Shown here piece by piece: positions 1 to 7,972 of a stretch of DNA of 64,000 bases. The DNA lies in assembly GCF_001889605.1 (NCBI RefSeq), contig NZ_CP018171.1:4610501-4674500 (forward strand). Direction: 5' to 3'. Within the stretch, counting starts at the first letter, position 1. Every line of letters starts with the position of its first letter. This DNA is from Aquibium oceanicum. Its GTDB lineage: Bacteria > Pseudomonadota > Alphaproteobacteria > Rhizobiales > Rhizobiaceae. The notes under the pieces are model-generated. The model searched no databases. It was given only the letters and a program-made list of their open reading frames with translations, and was not told the origin of the DNA. The translations under genes and the position numbers were made by a program.

Positions 1-1
1 T

Positions 2-349
2 GGCGTTAAACACTTCAAATTCGAGCCGCGCGGCAAGCGCCGAATCCACGCCAAGCCGAACGCCGGGGAGGTGAAGGCCTGCCGCTGGTGGGTCGACAAG
101 GAACTGGCGATCCTGAAGCCCACCCTCGCCGTGGCGCTCGGCGCAACCGCCGCGCAGTCGCTGCTCGGCAAGACGGTCCCCATCACGAAGATGCGCGGCC
201 AGGTGGTCGAACGCGAAGACGGCCTGCGCGTCTTCCTCACCATCCACCCCTCCTACATCCTGCGCATCCCGGAACCGGCCGACAAGGAGGCGGAGCGCGG
301 AAGATTCTTGGCGGACATGAGGGCGGTCAGGGAACTGATGGCGGCGTAG
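2..349 (+). CDS. UdgX-family uracil-DNA glycosylase, C-terminal part (5' end outside window)
   Basis: The reading frame is open from the left edge and ends at a TAG, giving about 115 residues of the C-terminal half. Near fragment residues 12-16 is KRRIH, the insertion loop that distinguishes UdgX from other family 4-like uracil-DNA glycosylases; in the family its histidine becomes covalently linked to the DNA at the uracil site. The Fe-S-UDG signature HPSYILR follows near fragment residue 82. Family knowledge says UdgX excises uracil and stays cross-linked to the abasic site. The N-terminal half, with the first catalytic motif and most iron-sulfur cysteines, cannot be checked here. The gene is convergent with gckA, and hairpin repeats separate the two. 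Confidence 0.85.
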   Translation, partial: GVKHFKFEPRGKRRIHAKPNAGEVKACRWWVDKELAILKPTLAVALGATAAQSLLGKTVPITKMRGQVVEREDGLRVFLTIHPSYILRIPEPADKEAERGRFLADMRAVRELMAA

Positions 350-401
350 CCGCGAGGTCACCGGCCGATCCCGGCGCCTGCCCTTCATCTACCTGTCGGC
401 A

Positions 402-426
402 TTTTCTCCCCGCAAGCGCGGAGAAA
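402..426. terminator. Hairpin between udgX and gckA, candidate bidirectional terminator
   Basis: A palindrome of the form TTTTCTCC...GGAGAAAA with a GC-rich centre lies in the space between two convergent genes. The flanking T and A runs give it a terminator-like shape in both directions. It also resembles the first hairpin of the REP-like unit at 489-534, so it may be a degraded copy of that repeat. Confidence 0.45.
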
Positions 427-488
427 AGCGCGAACCCGCCACGATCCGCCGATGTTGCAAGTCGGGCCAAACACGGTCGACGCGGCTC

Positions 489-534
489 CTTCTCCCCGCT
501 CGCGGGGAGAAGTGCCCGAGAGGGCGATGAGGGG
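489..534. repeat. REP-like palindromic unit, family A
   Basis: A near-perfect hairpin (CTTCTCCCCG / CGGGGAGAAG) is followed by GTGCCCGAGAGGGCGATGAGGGG. The same two-part unit, hairpin plus a short GC-rich second hairpin, recurs at 9685-9732 inside xdhC. It fills the gap between convergent udgX and gckA. No gene is seen in 350-573. Confidence 0.75.
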
Positions 535-573
535 CGGCGGGATGTGCGCGAGTCCGCGCCAAAAGCGCCACGA

Positions 574-1839
574 CTAACGCACCAGCACCGCCCGAAGATC
601 GTTGACGTTTGTCCCACTCGGCCCCGGCACGAACAGGTCGCCGATCGCCCCGAACGCCGTCCATGCGTCGTTCTCGCCGAGCATCGCACGCGGGTCGAGG
701 CCTGCCGACCGTAGGCGCGACACCGTGGCGAAATCGGCGAAGGCGCCGGCATTGTCCTCGGAACCATCAATGCCGTCCGTGTCGGCGGCGAAGGCGTGGA
801 TGCCGTCGACGCCGTCGATGCCGAGCGCCAGGGACAGCAGGAACTCGGTGTTTCGCCCGCCCTTGCCCTTTCCGCGCAGCGTCACCGTCGTCTCGCCCCC
901 CGACAGGATCACCACCGGCTTGCGAAACGGCCGGTCCCTCAACGCCACCTCGCGCGCGATCGCGGCATGCACGGAACCGACCTCGCGCGCCTCGCCCTCG
1001 ATCGCATCCGACAGGATGACGGCCTCGATCCCCTGCGCCCGCGCGGCCTCGGCCGCCGCCTCCAGCGACACGGCGGCCGAGGCGATGATGTGCGCCTCGT
1101 TGCGGATGAACCGCGCATCGTCGGGATGCGGTGCGTCGGCCTCGGGCGAACGCAGATGGTCCATCACCGCCTCGGGCAGCGCGATCCGCCATGTCTCGAC
1201 CAGCCGCAGCGCGTCCTGTCTCGTGGAAGCATCGGGCACTGTCGGCCCCGAAGACACCAACGACGGCCGGTCGCCGGGAATGTCGGAGACGAGCAGCGTC
1301 ACCACCTTCGCCGGCCAGGCCGCGGCGGCGAGCCGTCCGCCCTTGATCGCAGAGACGTGCTTGCGGATCGTGTTCATCGCCGAGATCGGCGCGCCGGAGG
1401 CAAGCAGCGCCTGGTTGACGGCGATCTCGTCGTCGAGCGTCAGGCTTCCCGCCGGCGCGGGCAAGAGAGCCGAGCCTCCTCCCGAGACGAGTGCCACGAC
1501 GAGATCGTCCTCCGACAGGTCCGAGACCGTCTCCAGAAGCCGCCGCGCGCCCTCCAGCCCCGCCGCGTCGGGCACGGGATGCGCCGCCTCGACGACCTCG
1601 ATCGACCGGCAGGGCACGGCATAGCCGTAGCGGGTGACCACCAGGCCCTCCAGCGGCCCGTCCCAGACATCCTCGAACGCCCTTGCCATTTGTGCGGAGC
1701 CTTTGCCGGCGCCGACGATGACGGTACGCCCGGCCGGCTTCGGCGGCAGATGGCTGCCGATCACGCGCGCCGGATCGGCCGCCGCGACGGCGGCGTCATA
1801 GAGCGAGACGAAGAATGCCCTCGGATCGATCTCGCTCAT
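574..1839 (-). CDS. gckA: Glycerate 2-kinase (MOFRL family; often named hydroxypyruvate reductase TtuD)
   Basis: About 421 residues, the usual length for DUF4147/MOFRL glycerate kinases. The N-terminal domain holds the nucleotide-binding glycine-rich motif VGAGKGSA near residue 45 and VSGGGSALLPAP near 120. The C-terminal MOFRL domain has GGRNTEF, DTDGIDGSEDNAGA and GTNVNDLRA. The family phosphorylates D-glycerate to 2-phosphoglycerate; older annotations call it hydroxypyruvate reductase. The chosen ATG overlaps the stop of hyi as ATGA, so the two are translationally coupled. Hyi makes hydroxypyruvate or tartronate semialdehyde interconvert, and this kinase returns the carbon to lower glycolysis. 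A start seven codons upstream is possible but would overlap hyi further. Confidence 0.88.
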   Translation of the reverse strand: MSEIDPRAFFVSLYDAAVAAADPARVIGSHLPPKPAGRTVIVGAGKGSAQMARAFEDVWDGPLEGLVVTRYGYAVPCRSIEVVEAAHPVPDAAGLEGARRLLETVSDLSEDDLVVALVSGGGSALLPAPAGSLTLDDEIAVNQALLASGAPISAMNTIRKHVSAIKGGRLAAAAWPAKVVTLLVSDIPGDRPSLVSSGPTVPDASTRQDALRLVETWRIALPEAVMDHLRSPEADAPHPDDARFIRNEAHIIASAAVSLEAAAEAARAQGIEAVILSDAIEGEAREVGSVHAAIAREVALRDRPFRKPVVILSGGETTVTLRGKGKGGRNTEFLLSLALGIDGVDGIHAFAADTDGIDGSEDNAGAFADFATVSRLRSAGLDPRAMLGENDAWTAFGAIGDLFVPGPSGTNVNDLRAVLVR

Positions 1840-2627
1840 GATGCTCCCGCTTCCAGCCATTCGCGTGCCCAGCCGAGCCCTTCCTCCGTGGTGCCGGCCG
1901 GCACATACTCGCAGCCGACGAAGCCGTCGTAGCCCCTGGCGTCCAGCGCCTCCAGCACGAAGCGGTAGTCGATCTCGCCCGCGTCCGGCTCGTGCCGGCC
2001 GGGATTGCCGGCGATCTGGATATGCGCGATCAGCTCGCGATGGCGATCGAAGGTCGCCAGCAGTTCCCCGCGCGTGCGGCTCTGGTGGTAGAGATCGTAC
2101 TGGATCCGCACCTGATCCGATCCCACCCGCCGCACGATCCGGGCCGCGTGGTCAACCGAAGTCAGAAGATAGCTCGGCGTGTCGTAGGGGTTGAGCGGCT
2201 CGATCAGCGCGCGGATGCCATGGGGCGCGAAGACACGCGCGGCATAAGCGAGGTTTTCCACGAGGGTCTCTTCACGCTCGTCCATCGACGCGTCGCCCGA
2301 CAGCACGCCGGCCATGCAATGCAATTGCCGGCAACCGATCGTCCGCGCGTAGTCGAGCGCGATCCCCACGCTTTCGGCAAACCGCTCCCGCGCCTCCGGA
2401 AGGCTTGCCAGGCCCCGCTCGCCGGCAGCGAGATCGCCGGGCGGCATGTTGAACAGCACGACCTCCAGCCGGTTGCCCTTCAGTTCGGCAGCGATATCCG
2501 CAGCGGCGAACGCGTAGGGAAACTGGAACTCGACCGCCGAAAAGCCTGCCCAGGCCGCCCGTTCGAAGCGTTCGAGGAACGGGACCTCGCAGAACATGGT
2601 CGACAGATTAGCGGCTAACTTCGGCAT
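1836..2627 (-). CDS. hyi: Hydroxypyruvate isomerase family protein
   Basis: A 263-residue TIM-barrel protein of the AP-endonuclease-2/xylose-isomerase-like superfamily. Hyi family landmarks are visible: FCEVPFLERFERAAWAGF near the N-terminus, IEPLNPYDTPSYLL near residue 140, QYDLYHQSR, HIQIAGNPGRHEPDAGEIDY and GCEYVPAG near the C-terminus. The family interconverts hydroxypyruvate and tartronate semialdehyde, and related OtnI enzymes act on 2-oxo-tetronates. Placement in a purine operon ending in glyoxylate supports the hydroxypyruvate role. The ATG at 2627 has GAGGTG six bases upstream; a GTG two codons earlier is the alternative. Gcl and tartronate semialdehyde reductase, the usual partners, are absent from the window. 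Confidence 0.87.
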   Translation of the reverse strand: MPKLAANLSTMFCEVPFLERFERAAWAGFSAVEFQFPYAFAAADIAAELKGNRLEVVLFNMPPGDLAAGERGLASLPEARERFAESVGIALDYARTIGCRQLHCMAGVLSGDASMDEREETLVENLAYAARVFAPHGIRALIEPLNPYDTPSYLLTSVDHAARIVRRVGSDQVRIQYDLYHQSRTRGELLATFDRHRELIAHIQIAGNPGRHEPDAGEIDYRFVLEALDARGYDGFVGCEYVPAGTTEEGLGWAREWLEAGAS

Positions 2628-2678
2628 CGGCACCTCAGGCGACGATCATGACGGAATCGGCCGGCGAGGCAATGCCGT

Positions 2679-3176
2679 TCACGCCGCGGGCAGCGCCAGC
2701 GCCGCATGATCGAGTCCCAAATGCGCGCAAAGCGCCTCCACCACCAGCGCATGGTCCTCGCGCTGCGGGAGGCCCGATACCGTCACGCAACCGACGATGC
2801 CAGCATTCTTCAGCCGGATCGGGAAGCCGCCGCCGGCCAGCACGAAATCCTTCGGGTCGAGGCCGTGGCGCGGCGCGAAGAGTTCATCGTCGCGGTTCTG
2901 CTCCAGCGCGACACGGTAGGTGCTCCTGCCGAAGCGGCGCAGCACGTTCACCTTGCGGCGCACCCAGTCGGCGTTCGCGTCGGTCGATCCCGGCATGGCG
3001 CAGAAGAAGAGCTGCCGGTCCCAGGTGCGGATATCGATCACGATCGGCAGGTTCCCCGCGACCGCCCGCTCGCGCAGCACGAGCCCGAGGCGGAACGCCT
3101 CCTCCTCGTCGAAACGCTCGAAGACGATCGCCGCCTCCTGATCCTTTATGCGGGCGATGTCGGATTCTCGGCTCAT
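2679..3176 (-). CDS. UPF0303 / heme-degrading-domain family protein
   Basis: A 165-residue protein matching the UPF0303 group (GlcG/HbpS-like fold). Recognisable stretches are WDRQLFFCAMPGSTDANADWVRRK near the middle, then RHGLDPKDFVLAGGGFPIRL and GIVGCVTVSGLPQREDH. That last segment resembles the substrate-proximal region of HbpS/GlcG proteins. The biochemical function of UPF0303 is not settled, so none is assigned. It sits 51 bases upstream of hyi on the same strand, in the run from puuD to gckA, so co-expression with purine and glyoxylate catabolism is likely. The start is chosen at MSRES; a longer frame upstream lacks family similarity. Confidence 0.8.
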   Translation of the reverse strand: MSRESDIARIKDQEAAIVFERFDEEEAFRLGLVLRERAVAGNLPIVIDIRTWDRQLFFCAMPGSTDANADWVRRKVNVLRRFGRSTYRVALEQNRDDELFAPRHGLDPKDFVLAGGGFPIRLKNAGIVGCVTVSGLPQREDHALVVEALCAHLGLDHAALALPAA

Positions 3177-3267
3177 GACGATCCTTCGGGCGGAAGCAGC
3201 GGGTGTTGGCGTTCCCCGACCGGGTAGCATGCCGTGACAGCCTGTCAAACCGCCAGCCTAGCCGGAC

Positions 3268-3969
3268 TCAGTTCCCCTGCAGCCGGGCCGCCGTATCCTC
3301 GCGATCGTTCCCGCCCGCCATGCGCCCGAACGCCTCGCGCCACCCGGCATAAAGCTCCGGCATCGCGGCAAGGATCGCGGCATCCGCCGCGCCGATACGG
3401 CGGGTGAGCCGGGCCTGCGTCACGCGCTTCACCGTCCAGCCGGGATTGCGCCGCTCTTCCAGCACCATCCGGTCTCCGGAGCGGGCATGCCCCGGCTCCA
3501 GCACGCGATAGTACCAGCCGGTCCTGAGCGTCTTCTGGAACAGGAAGGCCATGCGCTCGTCACCCGTGTGGGCGCTGAGCTTCCAGCACGGCTGCCGCCC
3601 CTGGCTGACCTGCACGGTGGCCGTGCCAAAGGACAGGATGTCGCCAATGCAGAGGTTCTCCTCGGTCAGGCCCGAGGTGGAGACGTTCTCGCCGAAGCTG
3701 CCCGGCACGAGATCTTCGCGCCCAAACTCCTTCCGCCATGCCGGATAGTGGTCGCCCGGATAGTGATGGATCGCCTTCTCGGGCCCGCCATGCACCTCGA
3801 GGTCCGCCTGCGCGTCGCGGACGAAGCCCGTGGGCGTGATCTCCAACCTGTCGGACGTGGCACGCTTGCCGATCGCCGACGCCGGCCTGCCCGGCCAGCG
3901 CTCCTCGACCGCGCCGATGAAAAGCCCGTCGATCGTGGCGGAGAGCGGCGGCTCGGGTATGTCAGTCAC
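3268..3969 (-). CDS. MOSC domain protein, YiiM-like
   Basis: A 233-residue protein of the YiiM type. The N-terminal beta-barrel region has GFVRDAQADLEVHGGPEKA and HHYPGDHYPAW. The MOSC core contains SFGENVS, and GRQPCWKL with the conserved cysteine that binds molybdenum cofactor in MOSC proteins. The C-terminal tail matches the 3-alpha domain of YiiM proteins. YiiM relatives reduce N-hydroxylated purine bases such as 6-hydroxylaminopurine, which would suit a purine-degrading operon; that link is inference. The GTG start overlaps the last bases of guaD by 8 nt, indicating coupling. Another molybdenum enzyme, xanthine dehydrogenase, is encoded nearby. Confidence 0.82.
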   Translation of the reverse strand: MTDIPEPPLSATIDGLFIGAVEERWPGRPASAIGKRATSDRLEITPTGFVRDAQADLEVHGGPEKAIHHYPGDHYPAWRKEFGREDLVPGSFGENVSTSGLTEENLCIGDILSFGTATVQVSQGRQPCWKLSAHTGDERMAFLFQKTLRTGWYYRVLEPGHARSGDRMVLEERRNPGWTVKRVTQARLTRRIGAADAAILAAMPELYAGWREAFGRMAGGNDREDTAARLQGN

Positions 3970-5269
3970 GACCCTTCCCCGCCTTCCCCGCCACATACAC
4001 CTCCCTCACTGCGCGATCGTCCCCCAGCGTCTGCAGCAGGAAAAGCTCCTGCGCCAGCGTCGTCACCGTCTCCATTCGCACCTTCATTGCCGGCGTGGCG
4101 GAAGCATCGAGCACGACGATGTCGGCGTCGGTCCCGACCTCCAGCGTGCCGGCCCGATCGGCGATCGACAAAGCCTCGGCGTTGCCGCGCGTCAGCTGCC
4201 AGAAGCTTTGCAGCGGGTTCAGCTTTTCGCCCTGCAGCGCGATCACCTTGTAGGCCTCGTCCATGGTGCGCAGCATGGAATAGTTCGTGCCGCCGCCGAC
4301 GTCGGTGGCCGAGGCGACCCGGAGCGGCTTCCCGCGCCGCCGGTAGCGGTGATAGTCGAACAGGCCCGAGCCGAGGAAGAGGTTCGAAGTCGGGCAGAAC
4401 ACCGCGACCGAGCCGCTATCCGACATCGCGTCCGCCTCGCGCTCGGACAGATGAATGCAGTGGCCGAACAGGCTCTTGGCGCCCAAAAGCCCGTATCGCG
4501 CATAGATGTCGGTATAGTCCTTCGCCTGTGGGTAGAGCTCCTCCGCCCAGCGGATCTCGGCATGGTTTTCCGAAAGGTGCGTCTGCACGTGGCAGTCGGG
4601 ATGCTCGGCGGCCAGCGCGCCGGCCATCTCCATTTGCTCGGGCGTCGAGGTGATCGCAAAGCGCGGCGTGATGGCATAGAGCTGCCGGCCCCTGCCGTGC
4701 CACTCGGCGATCAGCGCCTTGGTGTCGTCGTAGCCCTTCTGCGGCGTGTCGGTGAGCGCCTCGGGCGCGTTGCGGTCCATCATCACCTTGCCGGCGATGT
4801 TGAGCATGTTGCGGGCGTGGCTCTCCTCGAAGAAGGCTTCTGCCGAGGCTTTGTGCACCGAGCAGTAGGCGGAGACCGTGGTGGTGCCCTGGCGGATCGC
4901 CTCGTCGAGGAACAGCCGCGCGATCCGCCGCCCGTGCTGCGCGTCGGCGAATTTCGACTCCTCGGGAAAGGTGTAGTCGTTCAGCCAGTCGAGCAGTTCG
5001 GCGCCGTAGGAGGCGATCACCTGCATCTGCGGGAAATGGACATGGGCGTCGATGAAGCCCGGCAGGACCAGATGCGGCCGGTGGTCGGCGATCTCCACTT
5101 CCGCGCCGGGCTCGCCGCGCACCGTCGCGAAGTCTCCGACCGCCGCGATCCTGCCGTCGCGCACCAGCACCGCCCCGTCCTCCTCGTAGAGGAACGAGGC
5201 GAGGTCGTCGAAAGACGCCGGTTCGCGGTGGAACGAGAGTGCGCGTCCGCGGATGAGAAGCGAGGTCAT
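3962..5269 (-). CDS. guaD: Guanine deaminase
   Basis: A 435-residue amidohydrolase of normal GuaD length. Metal-binding motifs are clear: PGFIDAHVHFPQ near residue 75 (HxH), HLSENHAEI, LFGHCIHLSEREAD, and the late aspartate in ATDVGGGTNYSML. GuaD hydrolyses guanine to xanthine and ammonia, with one zinc ion. It follows puuD by 40 bases on the same strand and overlaps the MOSC gene, so it belongs to a purine operon; its product feeds the XdhABC enzyme encoded 7 kb away. The ATG is placed at MTSLLIRG; an upstream ATG would encroach on the puuD spacer. Confidence 0.93.
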   Translation of the reverse strand: MTSLLIRGRALSFHREPASFDDLASFLYEEDGAVLVRDGRIAAVGDFATVRGEPGAEVEIADHRPHLVLPGFIDAHVHFPQMQVIASYGAELLDWLNDYTFPEESKFADAQHGRRIARLFLDEAIRQGTTTVSAYCSVHKASAEAFFEESHARNMLNIAGKVMMDRNAPEALTDTPQKGYDDTKALIAEWHGRGRQLYAITPRFAITSTPEQMEMAGALAAEHPDCHVQTHLSENHAEIRWAEELYPQAKDYTDIYARYGLLGAKSLFGHCIHLSEREADAMSDSGSVAVFCPTSNLFLGSGLFDYHRYRRRGKPLRVASATDVGGGTNYSMLRTMDEAYKVIALQGEKLNPLQSFWQLTRGNAEALSIADRAGTLEVGTDADIVVLDASATPAMKVRMETVTTLAQELFLLQTLGDDRAVREVYVAGKAGKGRD

Positions 5270-5309
5270 CGGGGCATTGCCTCGCGATACCCGGGCGAAC
5301 GGCACGCGA

Positions 5310-6530
5310 TCAATTCCCCCGCGCCTCCTCGAACCACGCCACGATCAGGGCCCGCTCGTCTGGCGTCACGCCGGTGAGATTTCCCGGAGGCATGGCGTGG
5401 CTGCGGCCAGCCTGCAGGTAGATCTCGCGCGCGTGGGCGGCGATTGTCTCGTCCGTGTCGAGCCGCACGCTCTTCGGCGCCATGTGGATGCCTTCCCAGG
5501 CGGGCTCGGCGGCGTGGCACATGGAGCAGCGCCCCATCACCGTGTCGCGCACGGCTTCGAAATGCGCCGAGGCGAGGAACGGTTCGGCACCGGCCGCAGC
5601 GCGATCCTCGCCGGTCAGCACCTTCGGCACGGTCGAGAGCCACATGATCACGACGAACAGGATCGCCGCGATGAGCCAAGTCCAGGTCGGGTTTCCCTTG
5701 CGCGCATGCACGGTGTTGAAATAGTGCCGGATCACCACCCCCATCAGGAACACCAGCACCGCGATCACCCAGTTGAACTGGGTGGCGAAAGCCAGCGGGT
5801 AGTGGTTCGACAGCATCAGGAACAGCACCGGCAGCGTCAGGTAGTTGTTGTGCAGCGAGCGCGTCTTGGCGATGCGGCCATATTTCGGGTCGGGCTTGCG
5901 CCCCGCGATCAGGTCGGCGACGACGACCTTCTGGTTCGGGATGATGATCATGAAGACGTTGGCCGACATGATCGTCGCCGTGAAGGCGCCGAGATGCAGC
6001 AGCGCGGCACGGCCGGTGAAGAGCTGTGTGTAGCCCCACGACATGAAAACGAGCACCACGAAAAGCACGAGCATTAGCCGCGTGTCGTTCATGCCGAGCG
6101 GCGACCGGCACAACAGGTCGTAGACGATCCAGCCGACGGCGAGCGAGGCGATGGAGATGCCGATCGCCACGGGCGCGGAAACGTCGAGCACGTTCGGGTC
6201 GATCAGGAAAAGCTCCGCGCCGGCATAGTAGACGATGGCCAGCATGGCGAAGCCGGTCATCCAGGTCGTATAGGCCTCCCATTTGAACCATGTGAGATGC
6301 TCCGGCATGTGTGCCGGTGCGACAAGATATTTCTGCACGTGGTAGAAACCGCCGCCGTGGACCTGCCATTCCTCGCCGTATGCGCCTTCGGGCAGTCCGG
6401 GGCGTTTGTGCAGCCCCAGGTCGAGCGCGACGAAATAGAAGGACGAGCCGATCCACGCGATGGCCGTGACGACGTGCAGCCAGCGCATGCCGAAGCTCAG
6501 CCACTCCCAGAAAAGCGCGAAATCGTTCAT
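5310..6530 (-). CDS. puuD: Urate hydroxylase PuuD (membrane protein with cytochrome c domain)
   Basis: A 406-residue inner-membrane protein. About eight hydrophobic helices fill the first 310 residues, beginning LSFGMRWLHVVTAIAWIGSSFYF. A C-terminal cytochrome c domain carries the heme-attachment motif CSMCH near residue 345 and the probable axial Met in HAMPPGNLT. PuuD oxidises urate to 5-hydroxyisourate and passes electrons to the respiratory chain rather than making hydrogen peroxide. It is the first gene of the puuD-guaD-MOSC-UPF0303-hyi-gckA run. GGGGAC lies just before the ATG. A near-palindrome at 6564-6581 in the divergent promoter region may control it. Confidence 0.93.
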   Translation of the reverse strand: MNDFALFWEWLSFGMRWLHVVTAIAWIGSSFYFVALDLGLHKRPGLPEGAYGEEWQVHGGGFYHVQKYLVAPAHMPEHLTWFKWEAYTTWMTGFAMLAIVYYAGAELFLIDPNVLDVSAPVAIGISIASLAVGWIVYDLLCRSPLGMNDTRLMLVLFVVLVFMSWGYTQLFTGRAALLHLGAFTATIMSANVFMIIIPNQKVVVADLIAGRKPDPKYGRIAKTRSLHNNYLTLPVLFLMLSNHYPLAFATQFNWVIAVLVFLMGVVIRHYFNTVHARKGNPTWTWLIAAILFVVIMWLSTVPKVLTGEDRAAAGAEPFLASAHFEAVRDTVMGRCSMCHAAEPAWEGIHMAPKSVRLDTDETIAAHAREIYLQAGRSHAMPPGNLTGVTPDERALIVAWFEEARGN

Positions 6531-6563
6531 GCCCGTGTCCCCTCGTCGAACCCTCGGACATTA

Positions 6564-6581
6564 CGTTTTGCAGTGCAAACG
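6564..6581. promoter_or_regulatory. Near-palindrome in the puuD/LysR divergent region, candidate operator
   Basis: CGTTTTGCAGTGCAAACG is an almost perfect inverted repeat between divergent puuD and the LysR gene. Read toward puuD it contains TGCACTGCAAAA, nearly the same as TGCACTGCGAAAA at 14785-14797 in the uraH/puuE region. A shared regulator, perhaps the adjacent LysR protein, is an inference. AT-rich sequence at 6609-6636 may hold the LysR promoter. Confidence 0.5.
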
Positions 6582-6682
6582 AAAAGCGGGGCGAGGTCCC
6601 GACACTTTCAAAAAAATCTAGACAATATAGGCTGGCGCAAACGCACGGAGTCACGCGCGCCCCGAACCGGATTGCCGACAGG

Positions 6683-7597
6683 ATGGCCTACCTCGACAAC
6701 GTCGCCGTTTTCGTACGCGTGGTGGAACTGGGAAACCTCTCCGCGGCCGGTCGCGACATGCGCATTTCGCCGGCCGTTGCGTCGAACCGCATCAAGGAGC
6801 TGGAAAAGCATCTGGGCGTCCGGCTCTTCAACCGCACGACGCGGCAGCTGATGCCGACCGAGCAGGGCCGCGTCTTCTACGACGGCGCCCGCAAGGTGCT
6901 GGAGGCGGTGGCCGATGCGGAAGCCGCGGTCAGCGCCCTGTCGGGCCAGCCGCGCGGCACCATCCGCGTCACCGCCCCGCTCGGGCTCGGGCGGAGAATG
7001 ATCGCCTCGGGCATTCCCGAATTCCGAGCCCGCTATCCCGACATCGAGGTGCGGCTCAGGCTCTCCGACCACGAGGTCGACATCATGAAGGAAGGCATCG
7101 ACGTTGCCTTCCGTCTCGGCCTGCTCGAGGATTCCAGTCTCAGGATGCGCGGCGTCATGGATTGCGAGCGCGTGCTGGTCGCCGCTCCGCGCTATCTGGA
7201 GGAACACGGGGAGCCGGAAACGCCCGAGGACCTGCTGAAGCACGACTGCCTGATGCTGCGCTATCCCGGTGCGCGCGAACACTTCTGGACGCTCCAGACT
7301 CCCTCCGGCCCGCGTAAGCTCGACGTGCGCGGCCCCTACGATTCCGACGACGGCGACGTGTTGACCGGCTGGGCCATCGCCGGCCACGGCATCGTCCTCA
7401 AGCCGCGTTTCGAGGTCGAACCCTTCATCCGCGACCTGCGACTGAAGGTGATCCTGCCCGATGTTCCGCCGCAGCCGGTGCAACTCGCCGCCGTCTACCC
7501 GCACCGGCAGTACCAGGACACCAAGGTGCGGCTGCTGCTCGACTTCATGGCCGACCGCTGCCAGCGCATGATCCGCGACATCCTGGCGGGCCGCTGA
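6683..7597 (+). CDS. LysR-family transcriptional regulator
   Basis: A 304-residue protein of standard LysR length. Residues 1-60 form the winged helix-turn-helix (FVRVVELGNLSAAGRDMRIS followed by VASNRIKELEKHLGVRLFNR). The remainder is the periplasmic-binding-like effector domain, beginning RGTIRVTAPLGLGRRMI, and resembles the CrgA/AaeR-like subgroup. It is divergent from puuD across 152 bases, the usual geometry for a LysR protein controlling its neighbour. A purine-pathway effector such as urate is plausible but cannot be read from sequence. It is followed one base later by a small membrane-protein gene. Confidence 0.9.
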   Translation: MAYLDNVAVFVRVVELGNLSAAGRDMRISPAVASNRIKELEKHLGVRLFNRTTRQLMPTEQGRVFYDGARKVLEAVADAEAAVSALSGQPRGTIRVTAPLGLGRRMIASGIPEFRARYPDIEVRLRLSDHEVDIMKEGIDVAFRLGLLEDSSLRMRGVMDCERVLVAAPRYLEEHGEPETPEDLLKHDCLMLRYPGAREHFWTLQTPSGPRKLDVRGPYDSDDGDVLTGWAIAGHGIVLKPRFEVEPFIRDLRLKVILPDVPPQPVQLAAVYPHRQYQDTKVRLLLDFMADRCQRMIRDILAGR

Positions 7598-7598
7598 C

Positions 7599-7949
7599 AT
7601 GGCGAAGCGGACCGGCGTCGGCTGGCTTCTCCTGAAGTCGGCGCTTTACGGCCTCACCGGTTTCGTCCTGGTCCCCGCCGTTCTGTTTCTCCTCGTGCTC
7701 GGCCTCGCCTATGCCTTCGATCCGCGCTGTGGCTCGCCGGATGCTTCCGGCTGCGGGTCCGGCGCCGGCGCGATCGCGCTTGCCTCCGCCGTGCCGGCCT
7801 TCGCGCTATGCTTCCTGGTCTCCGTCGCGGTGGCCTTCGCCAGGCAGAGGCGCGGCGAGCCGGACTTCGCGGCCGTCCTCGATCGAACCGTGCCGGCCGA
7901 GACATCCGGGTTGACCCAGCGCAACGACGGAACCGCCCCACCCGCGTAG
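7599..7949 (+). CDS. Small hypothetical membrane protein
   Basis: A 116-residue protein with two predicted transmembrane helices: residues about 10-38 (ALYGLTGFVLVPAVLFLLVLGL) and about 60-83. Between them is a short loop with two cysteines (PRCGSPDASGCG). The C-terminal third is charged and probably cytoplasmic. No family was recognised. It starts one base after the LysR stop codon and precedes the nitroreductase-like gene by 23 bases on the same strand, so all three may be cotranscribed. Codon use and GC content look like those of its neighbours. Confidence 0.65.
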   Translation: MAKRTGVGWLLLKSALYGLTGFVLVPAVLFLLVLGLAYAFDPRCGSPDASGCGSGAGAIALASAVPAFALCFLVSVAVAFARQRRGEPDFAAVLDRTVPAETSGLTQRNDGTAPPA

Positions 7950-7972
7950 GTTCTCGGCATTGGAGTGACCCG

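Noticed and set aside
3830-5377. A 515-residue plus-strand frame over guaD and MOSC
   Set aside because: It is antisense to two genes with clear catalytic motifs and has no recognisable domain.
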